The notes under the pieces: generated by a model
The model's input: only the letters and a program-made list of their open reading frames with translations
What the model was told of the DNA's origin: nothing
Database searches by the model: none
Source: CBFIGX01 sp965662265
Lineage (GTDB): Bacteria > Bacteroidota > Bacteroidia > Flavobacteriales > UBA7430
Length of the DNA: 64,000 bases
Reading direction: 5' to 3'
Assembly (NCBI GenBank): GCA_965662265.1
Contig: CBFIGX010000006.1
Coordinates: 1 to 64,000 of the forward strand
Made by a program: the position numbers and the translations under genes
Shown here: positions 34,551 through 45,217 of the stretch, piece after piece
How positions within the stretch are numbered: position 1 is the stretch's first letter
Layout of the letters: the number at the start of each line of letters is the position of its first letter

Positions 34551-35357
34551 ATGGCTGATATCAAAGAACTATTAGACGCAGGTGTACACTTTGGTCACCT
34601 TACGCGTAAGTGGAATCCAAATATGGCACCATACATCTTTATGGAGCGCAACGGGATTCATATTATCGATCTGAACAAAACTGCAGTAAAGCTTGATGAA
34701 GCTGCTGAAGCCTTGAAAAAGATTGCTCGATCGGGAAGAAAAATTATGTATGTGGCAACCAAGAAACAAGCCAAAGAGTTGGTTTCTAATGCCGCACAAG
34801 AAGTAAACATGCCATACATTACTGAGCGTTGGCCAGGTGGTATGTTAACCAATTTTGTGACCATTCGTAAAGCAGTTAAAAAAATGTCTTCTATTGATAA
34901 AATGAAGGCCGATGGTACCTTTATGGTTCTTTCTAAAAGAGAGCGCTTACAAATTGATCGTCAAAGAGCCAAGCTTGAAAAAAACTTAGGTTCTATTGCT
35001 GATATGACCCGATTGCCAGCGGCTATATTTATTGTAGACGTCAAGCGTGAAGCGATTGCTATTGCAGAAGCAAAAAAGTTAGGAATTCCTACTTTTGCAA
35101 TGGTAGATACAAATGCTGATCCTGAATTGGTAGATTTCGCTATTCCCTCTAACGATGATGCTTCAAAATCCATTACAACCATCTTAAATGCAGTAAATGC
35201 AGGTGTGAAAGAAGGATTAGCAGAGCGCAAAAAAGAAAAAGAAGTTCAGGCGGCTGCTAAAAAAGACGAAGCTGAAGCAAAGGCCAAGGCAGAATCTAAA
35301 GCGAAAGAGCAAAAAGCAGACGCTAAGGAAGAAGTGAAAGCTGAAAAAGCGAATTAA
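34551..35357 (+). CDS. rpsB: 30S ribosomal protein S2
   Basis: 268 residues. Core S2 motifs: LLDAGVHFGHLTRKWNPNMAPYIF, FVATKKQA-like YVATKKQAKELV, RWPGGMLTNF and VDTNADPELVDFAIPSNDDA. The C-terminal 45 residues are an Ala/Lys/Glu-rich low-complexity tail, a common extension in this phylum. S2 is the last protein to join the small subunit. The gene is followed after 20 bp by tsf, the standard rpsB-tsf operon. Confidence 0.98.
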   Translation: MADIKELLDAGVHFGHLTRKWNPNMAPYIFMERNGIHIIDLNKTAVKLDEAAEALKKIARSGRKIMYVATKKQAKELVSNAAQEVNMPYITERWPGGMLTNFVTIRKAVKKMSSIDKMKADGTFMVLSKRERLQIDRQRAKLEKNLGSIADMTRLPAAIFIVDVKREAIAIAEAKKLGIPTFAMVDTNADPELVDFAIPSNDDASKSITTILNAVNAGVKEGLAERKKEKEVQAAAKKDEAEAKAKAESKAKEQKADAKEEVKAEKAN

Positions 35358-35377
35358 TTCTTAAATAATAAAGCATT

Positions 35378-36340
35378 ATGAAAATTACTGCTGCAGAAGT
35401 AAATAAATTAAGAAAGCAAACAGGTGCCGGAATGATGGACTGCAAGAAAGCTCTTGTGGAAGCTGAGGGCGACTTTGATGCTGCGGTTGATATCCTTCGT
35501 AAAAAAGGTCAGAAAATTGCTGCGAAGCGTGCCGATAGAGACGCCTCTGAAGGAGTGGCTATTACTAAAATTAATGACGACAAAACGATAGGAGTTGCTA
35601 TGGTTTTGGCTTGTGAAACAGACTTTGTTGCAATTAACGATTCTTTTAAAGCACTAGCAACTGAGTTTGCTGACAGAGCCTTAGGTTTTGCCAATAAAGA
35701 AGAATTTTTAGCATCAGACTTTGACGGTATGACAGTGACTGAAAAACTTACAGAGCAATCTGGAGTCATTGGTGAGAAAATTGAAATCAAAGGTTTTGAA
35801 CGAGTAGAAGCAAAATTCGTTGGATCATATACTCATGGTACTAAAATTGCCGTCGTGGTAGGACTTGACAATGCCGTTGATAAAGCCGACCAGTTGGCTA
35901 AAGACTTGTCCATGCAAGTAGCCTCTATGGGTGCTACTACTTTGTCTTACAAAGATTTTGATACCGCTTTTGTGGCTTCTGAAACCGAAGCAAGAATTGC
36001 TGTAATCGAAAAAGAGAACGAAGAGCTTGCGCGTTTAGGCAAAACACTTAAAAATGTACCTCAGTACATTTCTATGTCTCAACTCACAGATGAGGTTATG
36101 GCTAAAGCAAAAAGTGAAATCGAAGCTCAATTGGCTGCTGAAGGGAAGCCAGAGAAAATTTGGGATAAAATAGTACCTGGTAAAGTAGATCGTTTTATTG
36201 CTGACAATACAACGCTAGATCAAGAAATGTGTCTTTTAGATCAAGATTTTATTAAAGACGAAAAGAAGAACGTGGCAGAATACATAGCTACTTATGGTGA
36301 TGTAAATGTTTCAGGATTCAAAAGAGTTTCTTTAGGATAA
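35378..36340 (+). CDS. tsf: elongation factor Ts
   Basis: 320 residues, slightly longer than the E. coli protein. The N-terminal UBA-like domain contains the signature LRKQTGAGMMDCKKALVEAEGD. The core has the TDFVA motif (ACETDFVAIND) that inserts into EF-Tu. It exchanges GDP for GTP on EF-Tu. A strong terminator follows 16 bp after the stop, so rpsB-tsf is a complete transcription unit. Confidence 0.97.
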   Translation: MKITAAEVNKLRKQTGAGMMDCKKALVEAEGDFDAAVDILRKKGQKIAAKRADRDASEGVAITKINDDKTIGVAMVLACETDFVAINDSFKALATEFADRALGFANKEEFLASDFDGMTVTEKLTEQSGVIGEKIEIKGFERVEAKFVGSYTHGTKIAVVVGLDNAVDKADQLAKDLSMQVASMGATTLSYKDFDTAFVASETEARIAVIEKENEELARLGKTLKNVPQYISMSQLTDEVMAKAKSEIEAQLAAEGKPEKIWDKIVPGKVDRFIADNTTLDQEMCLLDQDFIKDEKKNVAEYIATYGDVNVSGFKRVSLG

Positions 36341-36355
36341 TCAAAATACACATAA

Positions 36356-36385
36356 AAAAACCACTCTGAGAAGAGTGGTTTTTTT
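36356..36385 (+). terminator. intrinsic terminator after tsf
   Basis: AACCACTCT/AGAGTGGTT stem, loop GAGA, A-run before and T-run (seven T) after. Confidence 0.9.
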
Positions 36386-36432
36386 GTGCCTAAAATTTTC
36401 GAAAAGAGAATTTTTACTTTGCGGGTTTTAGC

Positions 36433-36440
36433 TATCTTTG
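36433..36440 (+). promoter_or_regulatory. -7 box for pyrH-frr
   Basis: TATCTTTG, exact TAnnTTTG, 20 bases before the pyrH ATG and downstream of the tsf terminator. Confidence 0.6.
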
Positions 36441-36459
36441 AAAAACTATAATTTCACCT

Positions 36460-37176
36460 ATGAAATACAAAAGAATACTTCTGAAGCTAAGTGGAGAAGC
36501 CTTGATGGGGGAAGGTCAGTATGGCATATCTCCGGATAAAATTGCCGAATATGCCAAAGAAATCCAATCTATCGTTAATTTAGGTTGTGAAGTAGCTATT
36601 GTAATTGGTGGAGGAAACATATTTAGAGGTATTCAGGCGGCTAATAGCGGTATGGATCGTGTTCAAGGAGATTATATGGGAATGCTAGCCACCGTAATTA
36701 ACGGATTAGCACTACAATCATCATTAGAACACATACAAGTAAATACCCGTCTGATGACGGCTATCAAAATGGATGAAGTTGCCGAGCCTTTTATTAGAAG
36801 ACGGGCAGTAAGACATCTGGAGAAGGGGAGAGTCGTAATTTTTTCTGCTGGAACGGGAAATCCTTATTTTACAACTGATACAGCGGCTACACTTAGAGCT
36901 ATAGAAGTAGAAGCCGACGTTATTCTCAAAGGAACTCGTGTAGATGGAATTTATACGGCAGATCCTGAAAAGGATCCCACTGCAACAAAGTACGATACCA
37001 TTACCTTTGATGAGGTGTATCAAAAAGGACTTAATGTAATGGATATGACCGCCTTTACCTTGTGCAATGAAAATAAACTACCCATCATGGTATTTAATAT
37101 GAATACAACAGGTAATTTATTAAACGCAGTAAAAGGAGCTGAAGTGGGTACTTTGGTATCCTTTGAATCGAATTAA
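36460..37176 (+). CDS. pyrH: UMP kinase
   Basis: 238 residues, hexameric amino-acid-kinase-fold UMP kinase. Motifs: [12 protein letters not shown] (phosphate-binding Lys), [25 protein letters not shown] and [13 protein letters not shown]. It phosphorylates UMP to UDP in pyrimidine synthesis. It is followed by frr after 11 bp, the usual bacterial pairing, in an operon with its own -7 box. Confidence 0.97.
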   Translation: MKYKRILLKLSGEALMGEGQYGISPDKIAEYAKEIQSIVNLGCEVAIVIGGGNIFRGIQAANSGMDRVQGDYMGMLATVINGLALQSSLEHIQVNTRLMTAIKMDEVAEPFIRRRAVRHLEKGRVVIFSAGTGNPYFTTDTAATLRAIEVEADVILKGTRVDGIYTADPEKDPTATKYDTITFDEVYQKGLNVMDMTAFTLCNENKLPIMVFNMNTTGNLLNAVKGAEVGTLVSFESN

Positions 37177-37187
37177 ACTAATCAGTC

Positions 37188-37751
37188 ATGACAGAAGAAG
37201 TACAGTTTTGTATAGATAGCGCAAAAGAGAGTATGAACAAATCTATTGCGCATTACGAATCCGAATTACTAAAGATTAGAGCCGGTAGAGCAAATCCTCA
37301 GATGCTTTCCGGAGTCATGGTTGATTATTATGGAACCATGACTGCTTTGCCACAGGTAGCAAATGTTGGTGCGCCAGATGCTAGAACTCTTACCGTACAG
37401 CCTTGGGAGAAAAATATGCTCGTAGAGCTTAATAAGGCTATCATTAATGCCAACTTAGGTTTTAGCCCTATGGACAACGGTGAAATGCTTATCATCAATA
37501 TCCCACCTTTAACAGAAGAGCGCCGTAGAGATCTTGTGAAAAGAGCAAAGTCTGAGGCTGAAAATTGTAAAGTGTCTATTCGCTCTGCCAGAAAAGATGC
37601 TAACGACGAAATAAAACAACTCGGGAAAGATGGACTGCCTGAAGATTCTGTTAAAGACGCTGAAGTTTCTATTCAAAAACTTACCGATTCTTATATCGCA
37701 AAAATTGACGCAATCCTCAAAGTAAAGGATGCTGAAATAATGAAAGTATAA
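37188..37751 (+). CDS. frr: ribosome recycling factor
   Basis: 187 residues. Signature: KIRAGRANPQMLSGVMVDYYGTMTALPQVANV, and the C-terminal helix EERRRDLVKRAKSEAEN. RRF with EF-G splits the post-termination ribosome. A short GC-rich hairpin with a modest T-stretch follows, then the RND exporter gene 46 bp downstream. Confidence 0.97.
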   Translation: MTEEVQFCIDSAKESMNKSIAHYESELLKIRAGRANPQMLSGVMVDYYGTMTALPQVANVGAPDARTLTVQPWEKNMLVELNKAIINANLGFSPMDNGEMLIINIPPLTEERRRDLVKRAKSEAENCKVSIRSARKDANDEIKQLGKDGLPEDSVKDAEVSIQKLTDSYIAKIDAILKVKDAEIMKV

Positions 37752-37758
37752 TCAAAGC

Positions 37759-37777
37759 AAGCCCTGGGGCTTTATTC
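37759..37777 (+). terminator. weak terminator after frr
   Basis: AAGCC/GGCTT stem with a four-base loop followed by TTATTCT. It may only partly stop transcription into the exporter gene. Confidence 0.45.
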
Positions 37778-37797
37778 TAGCAAATATTTAAAGCCGC

Positions 37798-40185
37798 ATG
37801 TGGGCATTTATTTCTCGTTTAATACTTCGCAATAAAATATTGCTAGTGTCGCTATTAGCGATTGCCACCTTTTTTATGGCCAAACAGGCCTCTAAGGTTA
37901 CATTTTCTTACGAGTTTGCCTCTTTGCTTCCTCACACCGACTCTACCTATTTAGAGTACCAACAATTTCTTGCCGACTTTGGACAAGAGTCTAATGCCAT
38001 GGTGGTAGGCTTTCAATCTGATAGCTTATACAGTTTAGCCAATTACAAAACTCTTTTGTCTCTATGTGAGCGTTTAACATCTATAGAAGGGGTAGAAAGT
38101 GTTAGCTCTATTTTGCAAGCTTATAAAATGGAGAAAAATGAGCAGAATAAGTCTTTTGACTTTGTTCCTGTGTTTTCTCAAGAGCCTCAAACCCAGCAAG
38201 ACTTGAATCGTTTGGCTATTGAGCTTGACAATCTGCCTTTCTACAAAAGTAGATTTTACAACGCGGAGTCAAAAGCTTATTTAATGGTATTGGGTCTAAA
38301 CAAAGAAATGCTAATGTCAGAGGTTCGCGTAGGTCTGATTGAGCAAATAGAGTCTATGGTTGAGCCTAGTATAGAGAATATTGGAAGTAAAGCCCACTAT
38401 TCCGGACTACCTTATATAAGAACAAAGAGTACAGTTAAAACCAAAAAAGAGGTGAACATGTTCATCTTCTTAGCTATGGGAGTAACCGCAATAATTATGT
38501 TGCTCTTCTTCCGTTCTTTTTCAGCAATGTTCTACTCCATGTTGGTGGTAGGAGCAGGTGTAATTTGGGCTTTGGGTACCATACACTTGTTGGGCTTTAA
38601 AATCACCATACTAACGGCCTTAATTCCCCCGCTTATTATTGTGATAGGGATACCTAACTGTATATTCCTCTTAAATAAGTATCACAACGAGTACAAGTCG
38701 CATGGTAACAAAATCAAGGCCTTGTCTAGAGTAATTCAAAAGGTAGGAAATGCTACTTTTATGACCAACGCAACAACCGCAGCTGGTTTTGCTACTTTTA
38801 TAATAACTCAAACCGATATGCTGGTGGAGTTTGGAATTGTAGCTTCGCTCAATATACTTTTTGTATTTATCATTTCGCTCATTATTATTCCATCTGTCTT
38901 TAGTTTTTTACCTGCGCCCAAGGAAAGACACTTATTGCATCTGGAACGTAGATGGATGAATGGTTTAACTCATTGGATGGAGCAAGTGGTTCTAGATCAT
39001 AGGACCCTAGTTTACATAACTACAGTAGTATTGGTGGTACTCTCAATTATTGGTGTATCTAAAATTCAGACCACTGGAAATATCGTAGATGATATACCCA
39101 AGGATGACCCTATATACACAGATTTGACATTTTTTGAAGAGCACTTCGCTGGGGTAATGCCTTTTGAGATTCGAGTAGACACAAAAAAGAAAAACGGAGT
39201 AAGTAAGTCATCAACATTGAAAAGGATGGATAAACTCGACAAGCTTTTGCTCGAGTATCCACAGATTTCTAGTGCTGTATCGGTAGTAGATTTGGCTAAA
39301 TTTTCTAAACAAGCTTATTACAATGGAAATCCCAACTATTATTCTTTGCCTACTGCTCAAGAGAAGAATTTCATCATGAAATATGCAAATAATATGGAGA
39401 GTAAACAGAGCTCTCTGTTTGATAGTTTTATCGATTCTACAAGATCTGTAGCTCGTATCTCTGCTAGAATGAAAGACATTGGCACAAAAGAAATGAGGTG
39501 GATAAAAGATTCTATTCAGCCTAAGATTAACGAAATTTTTAGTCCTGACAAATATGACATTTCTATTACTGGAACTAGTGTTTTGTTTTTAGAAGGAACA
39601 AGTTATTTGGTAAAGAATCTATTTACAAGCTTGTTGCTTGCAATTGGTTTAATTGCCATACTGATGGCTTGGATGTTTTCATCCTCGCGTATGGTAATTG
39701 TATCCTTGCTACCCAACTTAATTCCATTAGTGCTTACAGGTGCATTAATGGGCTATTTTGGCGTTTCTGTTAAGCCGTCTACCATATTAGTGTTTAGTAT
39801 AGCCTTTGGTATATCTATTGACGACACCATCCATTTTTTGGCAAAATACAGACAAGAGTTAAAGTCTAATAATTGGAATATAAAGCCAGCAGTGTTAAGC
39901 GCACTTAAAGAAACAGGAGTAAGTATGTTCTATACTTCGATTGTTCTCTTCTTTGGTTTTTCTATATTTATAGCTTCAGAGTTTGGTGGTACAATAGCCT
40001 TAGGATTATTAGTGTCTGTAACACTGTTGTTTGCTATGATGGCAAACCTACTTTTATTGCCTTCTCTGTTGTTATCTCTAGAGCGTCTAATTACCACACA
40101 ATCCTTTAAGGAGCCGCTTATTGATATTTTAGATGAAGAAGAAGATATAGAGTTAGAAGCATTAACCATTCGTAAAGAAAAGTAA
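37798..40185 (+). CDS. RND/MMPL superfamily exporter
   Basis: 795 residues with two repeats of one transmembrane helix, a large periplasmic loop and a five-helix bundle. The sterol-sensing-like segments are around residues 220-390 and 600-770 ([19 protein letters not shown] and [16 protein letters not shown]). It belongs to the HAE2/HAE3-like predicted exporters rather than to tripartite multidrug pumps; no membrane-fusion or TolC gene is nearby. Lipid or hydrophobic-compound transport is the usual suggestion for such proteins, but the substrate here is unknown. The C-terminal tail is acidic (DEEEDIELE). rfbA follows after one base. Confidence 0.85.
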   Translation: MWAFISRLILRNKILLVSLLAIATFFMAKQASKVTFSYEFASLLPHTDSTYLEYQQFLADFGQESNAMVVGFQSDSLYSLANYKTLLSLCERLTSIEGVESVSSILQAYKMEKNEQNKSFDFVPVFSQEPQTQQDLNRLAIELDNLPFYKSRFYNAESKAYLMVLGLNKEMLMSEVRVGLIEQIESMVEPSIENIGSKAHYSGLPYIRTKSTVKTKKEVNMFIFLAMGVTAIIMLLFFRSFSAMFYSMLVVGAGVIWALGTIHLLGFKITILTALIPPLIIVIGIPNCIFLLNKYHNEYKSHGNKIKALSRVIQKVGNATFMTNATTAAGFATFIITQTDMLVEFGIVASLNILFVFIISLIIIPSVFSFLPAPKERHLLHLERRWMNGLTHWMEQVVLDHRTLVYITTVVLVVLSIIGVSKIQTTGNIVDDIPKDDPIYTDLTFFEEHFAGVMPFEIRVDTKKKNGVSKSSTLKRMDKLDKLLLEYPQISSAVSVVDLAKFSKQAYYNGNPNYYSLPTAQEKNFIMKYANNMESKQSSLFDSFIDSTRSVARISARMKDIGTKEMRWIKDSIQPKINEIFSPDKYDISITGTSVLFLEGTSYLVKNLFTSLLLAIGLIAILMAWMFSSSRMVIVSLLPNLIPLVLTGALMGYFGVSVKPSTILVFSIAFGISIDDTIHFLAKYRQELKSNNWNIKPAVLSALKETGVSMFYTSIVLFFGFSIFIASEFGGTIALGLLVSVTLLFAMMANLLLLPSLLLSLERLITTQSFKEPLIDILDEEEDIELEALTIRKEK

Positions 40186-40186
40186 T

Positions 40187-41047
40187 ATGAAAGGGATTAT
40201 CTTGGCAGGAGGGTCTGGAACACGATTACACCCTCTAACATTATCTGTAAGCAAGCAACTAATGCCTGTGTTTGATAAGCCTATGATTTATTATCCTTTG
40301 TCTACCTTATTGGAGGCTGGGATTTCTGAAATTCTTATTATTTCTACCCCACACGATATGTCAAATTTCAAAAAGCTATTAGGAGATGGCTCCTCTTTGG
40401 GTTGTAGGTTTGAATATGCCATACAAGAAGTTCCCAATGGGCTGGCACAAGCATTTGTGATAGGCGAAGATTTTATAGGCGGTGATTCTGTTGCGCTTAT
40501 CTTGGGGGATAATATTTTTTATGGTGCAAGCATGCCTAAATTGCTTAAGGAAAATATCAGCCCACAAGGAGGGGTGATATTCGCTTACCACGTTTCAGAT
40601 CCTGAGCGTTATGGAGTGGTTGAGTTTGACGATAATTTTAAGGCACTTTCTATAGAAGAAAAACCCATACAGCCCAAATCTAATTATGCTGTGCCAGGCT
40701 TGTATTTTTATGATAATAGTGTGGTGGAAATTGCGAAGTCATTAAAGCCATCTGCTCGAGGTGAATATGAAATTACTGATGTAAATAAGGAGTACCTTCG
40801 AAGAGATAGCCTAAAGGTAGGAATACTAGATAGAGGAACTGCTTGGCTAGATACAGGTACTTTTGCTACACTTATGCAAGCTGGACAGTTTGTTCAGGTC
40901 TTGGAAGAACGACAAGGTCTCAAGGTAGGTTGTATTGAAGAGAGTGCATTTAGGGCAGGTCTCATTAGTTCTCGTGAGTTAAAAGAATTAGCAAAGCCAC
41001 TATTAAAAAGTGGCTATGGAAAATATTTGATGCATTTGAATGACTAA
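40187..41047 (+). CDS. rfbA: glucose-1-phosphate thymidylyltransferase
   Basis: 286 residues, full length for RmlA/RfbA. It joins glucose-1-phosphate and dTTP to give dTDP-glucose, the first step to dTDP-rhamnose and other deoxysugars. Motifs: [63 protein letters not shown] and [10 protein letters not shown]. The other dTDP-rhamnose genes (rfbB, C, D) are not in the window. Its end overlaps the polyprenyl synthase start by eight bases. Confidence 0.95.
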   Translation: MKGIILAGGSGTRLHPLTLSVSKQLMPVFDKPMIYYPLSTLLEAGISEILIISTPHDMSNFKKLLGDGSSLGCRFEYAIQEVPNGLAQAFVIGEDFIGGDSVALILGDNIFYGASMPKLLKENISPQGGVIFAYHVSDPERYGVVEFDDNFKALSIEEKPIQPKSNYAVPGLYFYDNSVVEIAKSLKPSARGEYEITDVNKEYLRRDSLKVGILDRGTAWLDTGTFATLMQAGQFVQVLEERQGLKVGCIEESAFRAGLISSRELKELAKPLLKSGYGKYLMHLND

Positions 41048-42023
41048 TTTAAAAAGCATTGCAGAACTACAAAAGTTACTGCAAAATTCACTCGTAAAAT
41101 TATCTCTTGAGTCAGAGCCCACTGAACTTTATCAGCCTATTAGATATATCATAGACCTAGGTGGAAAACGATTAAGGCCCGCATTAGTTTTAATGGCAGC
41201 TGATATGTTTGGTTCTGATGTGAATAAGGCATTACCTCAAGCTATGGGAATAGAGTTGTTTCATAACTTTACACTCCTACACGACGATATAATGGATCAG
41301 GCACCACTACGACGCGGAAAGACTACTGTTCATGAAAAGTGGAATACTAATATCGCAATTCTTTCCGGAGATGCATTGTTTGTAAAAGCCTATCAATCTC
41401 TTGTTCAAGCAGAACCTAATATTTTACCCGATTTGATGTGCTTGTTTAACGCCACTGCATTACAGGTGTGTGAAGGGCAACAGTATGATATGAATTTTGA
41501 GGAGATGGACTCAGTTTCTATGTCGGAGTACCTAAAAATGATTAAGTATAAAACTGCAGTACTGCTAGGTTGTGCGCTGAAAATTGGTGCAATAGTTGCA
41601 AAAGCTTCAAAAGAAGATCAAAAGCAGATATACGATTTTGGAATTCATATAGGTTTGGCTTTTCAATTGATGGACGACATCCTTGATGTTTATGCCGATA
41701 AAGCCAATTTCGGCAAACAGATGGCTGGCGATATTTTATCCAATAAAAAAACCTGTCTCTATATCAAGGCATACGAAAAAGCCAATTCTATAGAAAAGGA
41801 AGTATTGGATTATTATTTTGCACATCAAGACTTTAATCCAAAAGAGAAAATTAATAAAGTGATGGAGGTGTACAATGGTCTAAATGTTCGTCAGGACTGT
41901 ATGCAGATGATGGAAGATCACTACATTTTAGCTCTAAAGTGTATGGGAAATTTATCAGTAGATAATACCAAAAAACAAGTACTGAAACAGTTTGTAGACC
42001 TATTAATGGTACGTGTAAAATAA
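41040..42023 (+). CDS. ispB: trans-polyprenyl diphosphate synthase
   Basis: 327 residues. Both aspartate-rich motifs are present: [15 protein letters not shown] (first) and [12 protein letters not shown] (second), with [11 protein letters not shown] near the start. The enzyme adds isopentenyl units to make long-chain prenyl diphosphate, most likely the side chain of menaquinone. Chain length cannot be read reliably; the residues before the first motif ([11 protein letters not shown]) are like octaprenyl/solanesyl synthases. Overlaps rfbA (8 bp) and shares one base with the next gene, so the three are coupled. Confidence 0.9.
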   Translation: MTNLKSIAELQKLLQNSLVKLSLESEPTELYQPIRYIIDLGGKRLRPALVLMAADMFGSDVNKALPQAMGIELFHNFTLLHDDIMDQAPLRRGKTTVHEKWNTNIAILSGDALFVKAYQSLVQAEPNILPDLMCLFNATALQVCEGQQYDMNFEEMDSVSMSEYLKMIKYKTAVLLGCALKIGAIVAKASKEDQKQIYDFGIHIGLAFQLMDDILDVYADKANFGKQMAGDILSNKKTCLYIKAYEKANSIEKEVLDYYFAHQDFNPKEKINKVMEVYNGLNVRQDCMQMMEDHYILALKCMGNLSVDNTKKQVLKQFVDLLMVRVK

Positions 42024-42418
42024 TGAATTTAGGCCTTCAGAACATCGAAGATTATACGAAAGATTTGCATTGGATGCTCCAAGCCACTATGCAATTAGAA
42101 AAAGAATTTTATCAGCAAGGTTGGATTTTTGATAAACCTATTCAAGCAGACAATGCTTTTGAGTTTATAGAGCAACAACTGCTTCCCAAATTGTCTAATG
42201 AGATGGCTCAAAAAGGCAATTCTTATTCCAAGCAATTACTTTATAAGATAGATATAGAAGAGTCTCAAATAGCTAGAGCAGCTATAGAAAGTCAAGGTAG
42301 CTCTTTCCTAGAAATACTTACAAAGCTTATCATTATGCGCTGCTTGCAAAAAGTATTGATAAGAAACTATTATAAACACAATGAAAAAGACGCGATAGAC
42401 AAGCTATTAGAAGAATAA
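42023..42418 (+). CDS. small conserved protein of unknown function
   Basis: 131 residues, not recognised. No signal peptide or membrane segment. Mainly helical and mixed-charge, with repeated hydrophobic spacing (DLHWMLQATMQLEKEFYQQGW, IEQQLLPKLSNEMAQKG) that suggests a small helical bundle; a basic stretch (RCLQKVLIRNYYKHN) lies near the C-terminus. Its ATG overlaps the polyprenyl synthase stop (TAATG), and sucA follows, so it is a real, coupled gene. Position between quinone side-chain synthesis and 2-oxoglutarate dehydrogenase gives no firm clue to function. Confidence 0.7.
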   Translation: MNLGLQNIEDYTKDLHWMLQATMQLEKEFYQQGWIFDKPIQADNAFEFIEQQLLPKLSNEMAQKGNSYSKQLLYKIDIEESQIARAAIESQGSSFLEILTKLIIMRCLQKVLIRNYYKHNEKDAIDKLLEE

Positions 42419-42425
42419 ATTATTA

Positions 42426-42433
42426 TATTTTTG
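42426..42433 (+). promoter_or_regulatory. -7 box for sucA
   Basis: TATTTTTG, exact TAnnTTTG, 28 bases before the sucA ATG. It includes the TTG at 42431, which argues against that TTG being the start codon. Confidence 0.5.
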
Positions 42434-42460
42434 CTAGGAATTTTTGCGTTTAAGAAAACG

Positions 42461-45184
42461 ATGGATAATTATTCATTTTTAGGAGCAGCCAATACTGCTT
42501 TTTTTGAAGAGATCTACGAACAGTATCTCAAAGAGCCCGATTCGGTAGAAGCCAGTTGGAGATCTTTCTTTCAAGGCTATGACTTTGCCAATGAGAACTA
42601 TTCCGAAGAGGAACTGGAAGCCGCTTTGCCTGATTCTTTTAAAAAAGAATTTAAGGTAATTAACTTGATTAATGCATACCGAGATCGTGGGCATTTATTC
42701 ACTAAAACAAATCCCGTAAGAGAGCGAAGGATTTATAGTCCTAAATTAGAGTTGGATAATTTTGAATTGTCTGATTCGGATTTAGATACAGTTTTTCAGG
42801 CTGGAACACAATGTGGAATTGGCGCGGCTAGTCTCAAACAAATTATTACACACCTAAAGAAGGTATATTGTCAGTCTACAGGAATAGAATATACATATAT
42901 CCGAGATTCTAAAGAGAGAAATTGGATAAAAAACTATATTCATGAGAATAGTAATCAGCCTAAGTTTAGCCCAGAGCAGAAAAAGCAAATTCTGAAAAAA
43001 TTGAACGAAGCGGTAGCTTTTGAGAGTTTCTTGCATACAAAGTATGTAGGGCAAAAACGATTTTCATTAGAAGGTGGGGAGTCTTTAATACCCGCGCTAG
43101 ACGCTGTGGTAGAATATGGCTCTACCATTAATATCAAAGAATTTGTTATCGGTATGGCTCATCGAGGTCGACTGAGTGTGTTGGCAAATATTTTTAAGAA
43201 ACCCTACAAGCAGGTTTTTAAAGAATTTGAAGGTAAAGGTTATGAGGATGAAGAGTTTGATGGCGATGTGAAGTATCACTTAGGGTATTCCTATGACGTG
43301 ACTACGGATGCAGGTAAGAATGTGAGCATGAGTTTAGTTCCTAACCCATCTCATTTAGAGACAGTAGGATCAGTAATGCTAGGAATCTCTCGAGCTAAAA
43401 TAGATCATAAATATCAAGGAGATAATTCTAAATTACTACCAATCATTATTCATGGTGATGCAGCAATCGCAGGTCAAGGATTGGTGTATGAGCTTATTCA
43501 GATGGCGCAACTTCCAGCATACAAAACAGGAGGTAGCATGCATATCGTTATCAATAATCAGGTAGGATTTACAACCAACTATCTAGACGGCCGTTCTTCT
43601 ACTTATTGTACCGACATTGCAAAAACAACACTTTGCCCAGTACTCCATGTAAATGGAGATGATGTAGAGGCTGTAGTTCATGCTATGAATTTTGCTGCTG
43701 CCTACCGACAAGAATTTAAAAAAGATGTATTTATCGACTTATTATGTTACCGTCGTTATGGTCATAATGAAGGTGATGAGCCTCGATTTACACAGCCCAA
43801 ATTATATCAATCTATAGCAAAACACCCTAATCCAAGAGAAATTTACAATCAGAAGTTGATGACTCAAGGTGTGGTTGAAGCAAATATAGTGAAGGAGATG
43901 GCCGCTCAGTTTAAAGGTTTGCTAGAGTTAGATCTAGATCAGGCACGGAAAGAAGAAACTACGAGCATCACTCGATTTATGGAGAAAGAATGGGCACATA
44001 TAAAGAAGGCTCAGGCCATTGATTTTGAAAGCTCTCCTGAAACAGGTGTCTCTCAGGAGCGTTTGTCAAAAATTGCGAAAGCTTTATATACGCCTCCCAA
44101 CGGGCATCAATTTTATAAGAAAGCACTGCGCCTGCTTAAAGAACGAGGTAAAATGTTTAACGAAACCAATCGTTTGGATTGGGGAATGGCAGAGTTGCTT
44201 GCTTACGGATCTATCCTTACTGAAGGAAAAGAAGTAAGAATGACAGGTCAGGATGTAGAACGAGGTACTTTCTCTCATAGACATGCTATATTGAGAAATG
44301 TAGACTCAGAAGAGCGTGTTAATCTACTAAATCATATAGATACATCGCAACAAAAGTTTGAGATATACAATTCATTCCTGTCAGAGTACGGGGTATTAGG
44401 TTTTGATTATGGCTATGCGATGGCCTCTCCTGATGCCCTTACTATTTGGGAAGCTCAGTTTGGAGATTTCTCTAATGGGGCACAAATATTAATTGACCAA
44501 TATCTTTCTGCAGCAGAAGATAAATGGGAAATATACAATGGTTTAGTACTATTGCTCCCACACGGATATGAAGGACAAGGTGCAGAGCATTCTAGTGCAA
44601 GACTAGAGCGTTACTTACAACTCTGTGCTCAGTATAATATGCAAGTTGCCAATGCTACTACTCCTGCCAATTTTTTCCATTTAATGCGTAGACAGCTACA
44701 TAGAGACTTTAGGAAACCTTTGGTCATAATGAGTCCTAAGAGTTTGTTAAGACATCCACAATGTGTGTCCGGTGTAGAAGATTTAGTTAAAGGTCGATTC
44801 CAAGAAGTAATCGATGACCATCAGGCAGATGCTTCTCAGGTAAAAAAGCTAGTGTTCTGTTCTGGTAAATTATACTACGAACTGTTAGAAGAAAAACAAA
44901 AACAAAATGCCAATAGTGTGGCTATAGTTAGGTTGGAGCAATTATATCCATTCCCTATTTCTCAACTAGAGGCAATTGTGAATAAATATCAGAAAACTCA
45001 GAAATTTGTTTGGGCTCAAGAAGAACCTGAAAATATGGGTGCTTGGGGTTTTATTCTCCGTCATTGGAGAACTATGCCTTTAGAACTTATTGCTAGATCT
45101 GCGAGTGCTACTCCAGCCTCAGGATCGTCTAAAAGATCGGCAAAAAGACAAGCTGATGTTATTAAACGTGTATTTGAATTGTAA
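42461..45184 (+). CDS. sucA: 2-oxoglutarate dehydrogenase E1 component
   Basis: 907 residues from the ATG at 42461 (MDNYSFLGAANTAFFEEIYEQYL, the typical E1 N-terminus). A TTG ten codons upstream lies inside the -7 box and is rejected. Thiamine-diphosphate enzyme of the TCA cycle that decarboxylates 2-oxoglutarate and passes the succinyl group to E2. Motifs: GMAHRGRLSVLANI, HGDAAIAGQG and NNQVGFTT for the ThDP/Mg site; RYGHNEGDEP; the pyrimidine-binding domain with GQDVERGTFSHRH. sucB follows after 33 bp. Confidence 0.96.
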   Translation: MDNYSFLGAANTAFFEEIYEQYLKEPDSVEASWRSFFQGYDFANENYSEEELEAALPDSFKKEFKVINLINAYRDRGHLFTKTNPVRERRIYSPKLELDNFELSDSDLDTVFQAGTQCGIGAASLKQIITHLKKVYCQSTGIEYTYIRDSKERNWIKNYIHENSNQPKFSPEQKKQILKKLNEAVAFESFLHTKYVGQKRFSLEGGESLIPALDAVVEYGSTINIKEFVIGMAHRGRLSVLANIFKKPYKQVFKEFEGKGYEDEEFDGDVKYHLGYSYDVTTDAGKNVSMSLVPNPSHLETVGSVMLGISRAKIDHKYQGDNSKLLPIIIHGDAAIAGQGLVYELIQMAQLPAYKTGGSMHIVINNQVGFTTNYLDGRSSTYCTDIAKTTLCPVLHVNGDDVEAVVHAMNFAAAYRQEFKKDVFIDLLCYRRYGHNEGDEPRFTQPKLYQSIAKHPNPREIYNQKLMTQGVVEANIVKEMAAQFKGLLELDLDQARKEETTSITRFMEKEWAHIKKAQAIDFESSPETGVSQERLSKIAKALYTPPNGHQFYKKALRLLKERGKMFNETNRLDWGMAELLAYGSILTEGKEVRMTGQDVERGTFSHRHAILRNVDSEERVNLLNHIDTSQQKFEIYNSFLSEYGVLGFDYGYAMASPDALTIWEAQFGDFSNGAQILIDQYLSAAEDKWEIYNGLVLLLPHGYEGQGAEHSSARLERYLQLCAQYNMQVANATTPANFFHLMRRQLHRDFRKPLVIMSPKSLLRHPQCVSGVEDLVKGRFQEVIDDHQADASQVKKLVFCSGKLYYELLEEKQKQNANSVAIVRLEQLYPFPISQLEAIVNKYQKTQKFVWAQEEPENMGAWGFILRHWRTMPLELIARSASATPASGSSKRSAKRQADVIKRVFEL

Positions 45185-45217
45185 AAAGAAAATTAAGAAG
45201 GCAAAATATATATAGCT

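Noticed and set aside
37798..40185. Tripartite multidrug efflux pump
   Set aside because: Length and layout fit single-component RND/MMPL exporters, and no fusion or TolC gene is adjacent.
42431..42460. TTG start for sucA, ten codons upstream
   Set aside because: The added residues are not typical, the TTG lies in a -7 promoter box, and the ATG at 42461 gives the canonical N-terminus.
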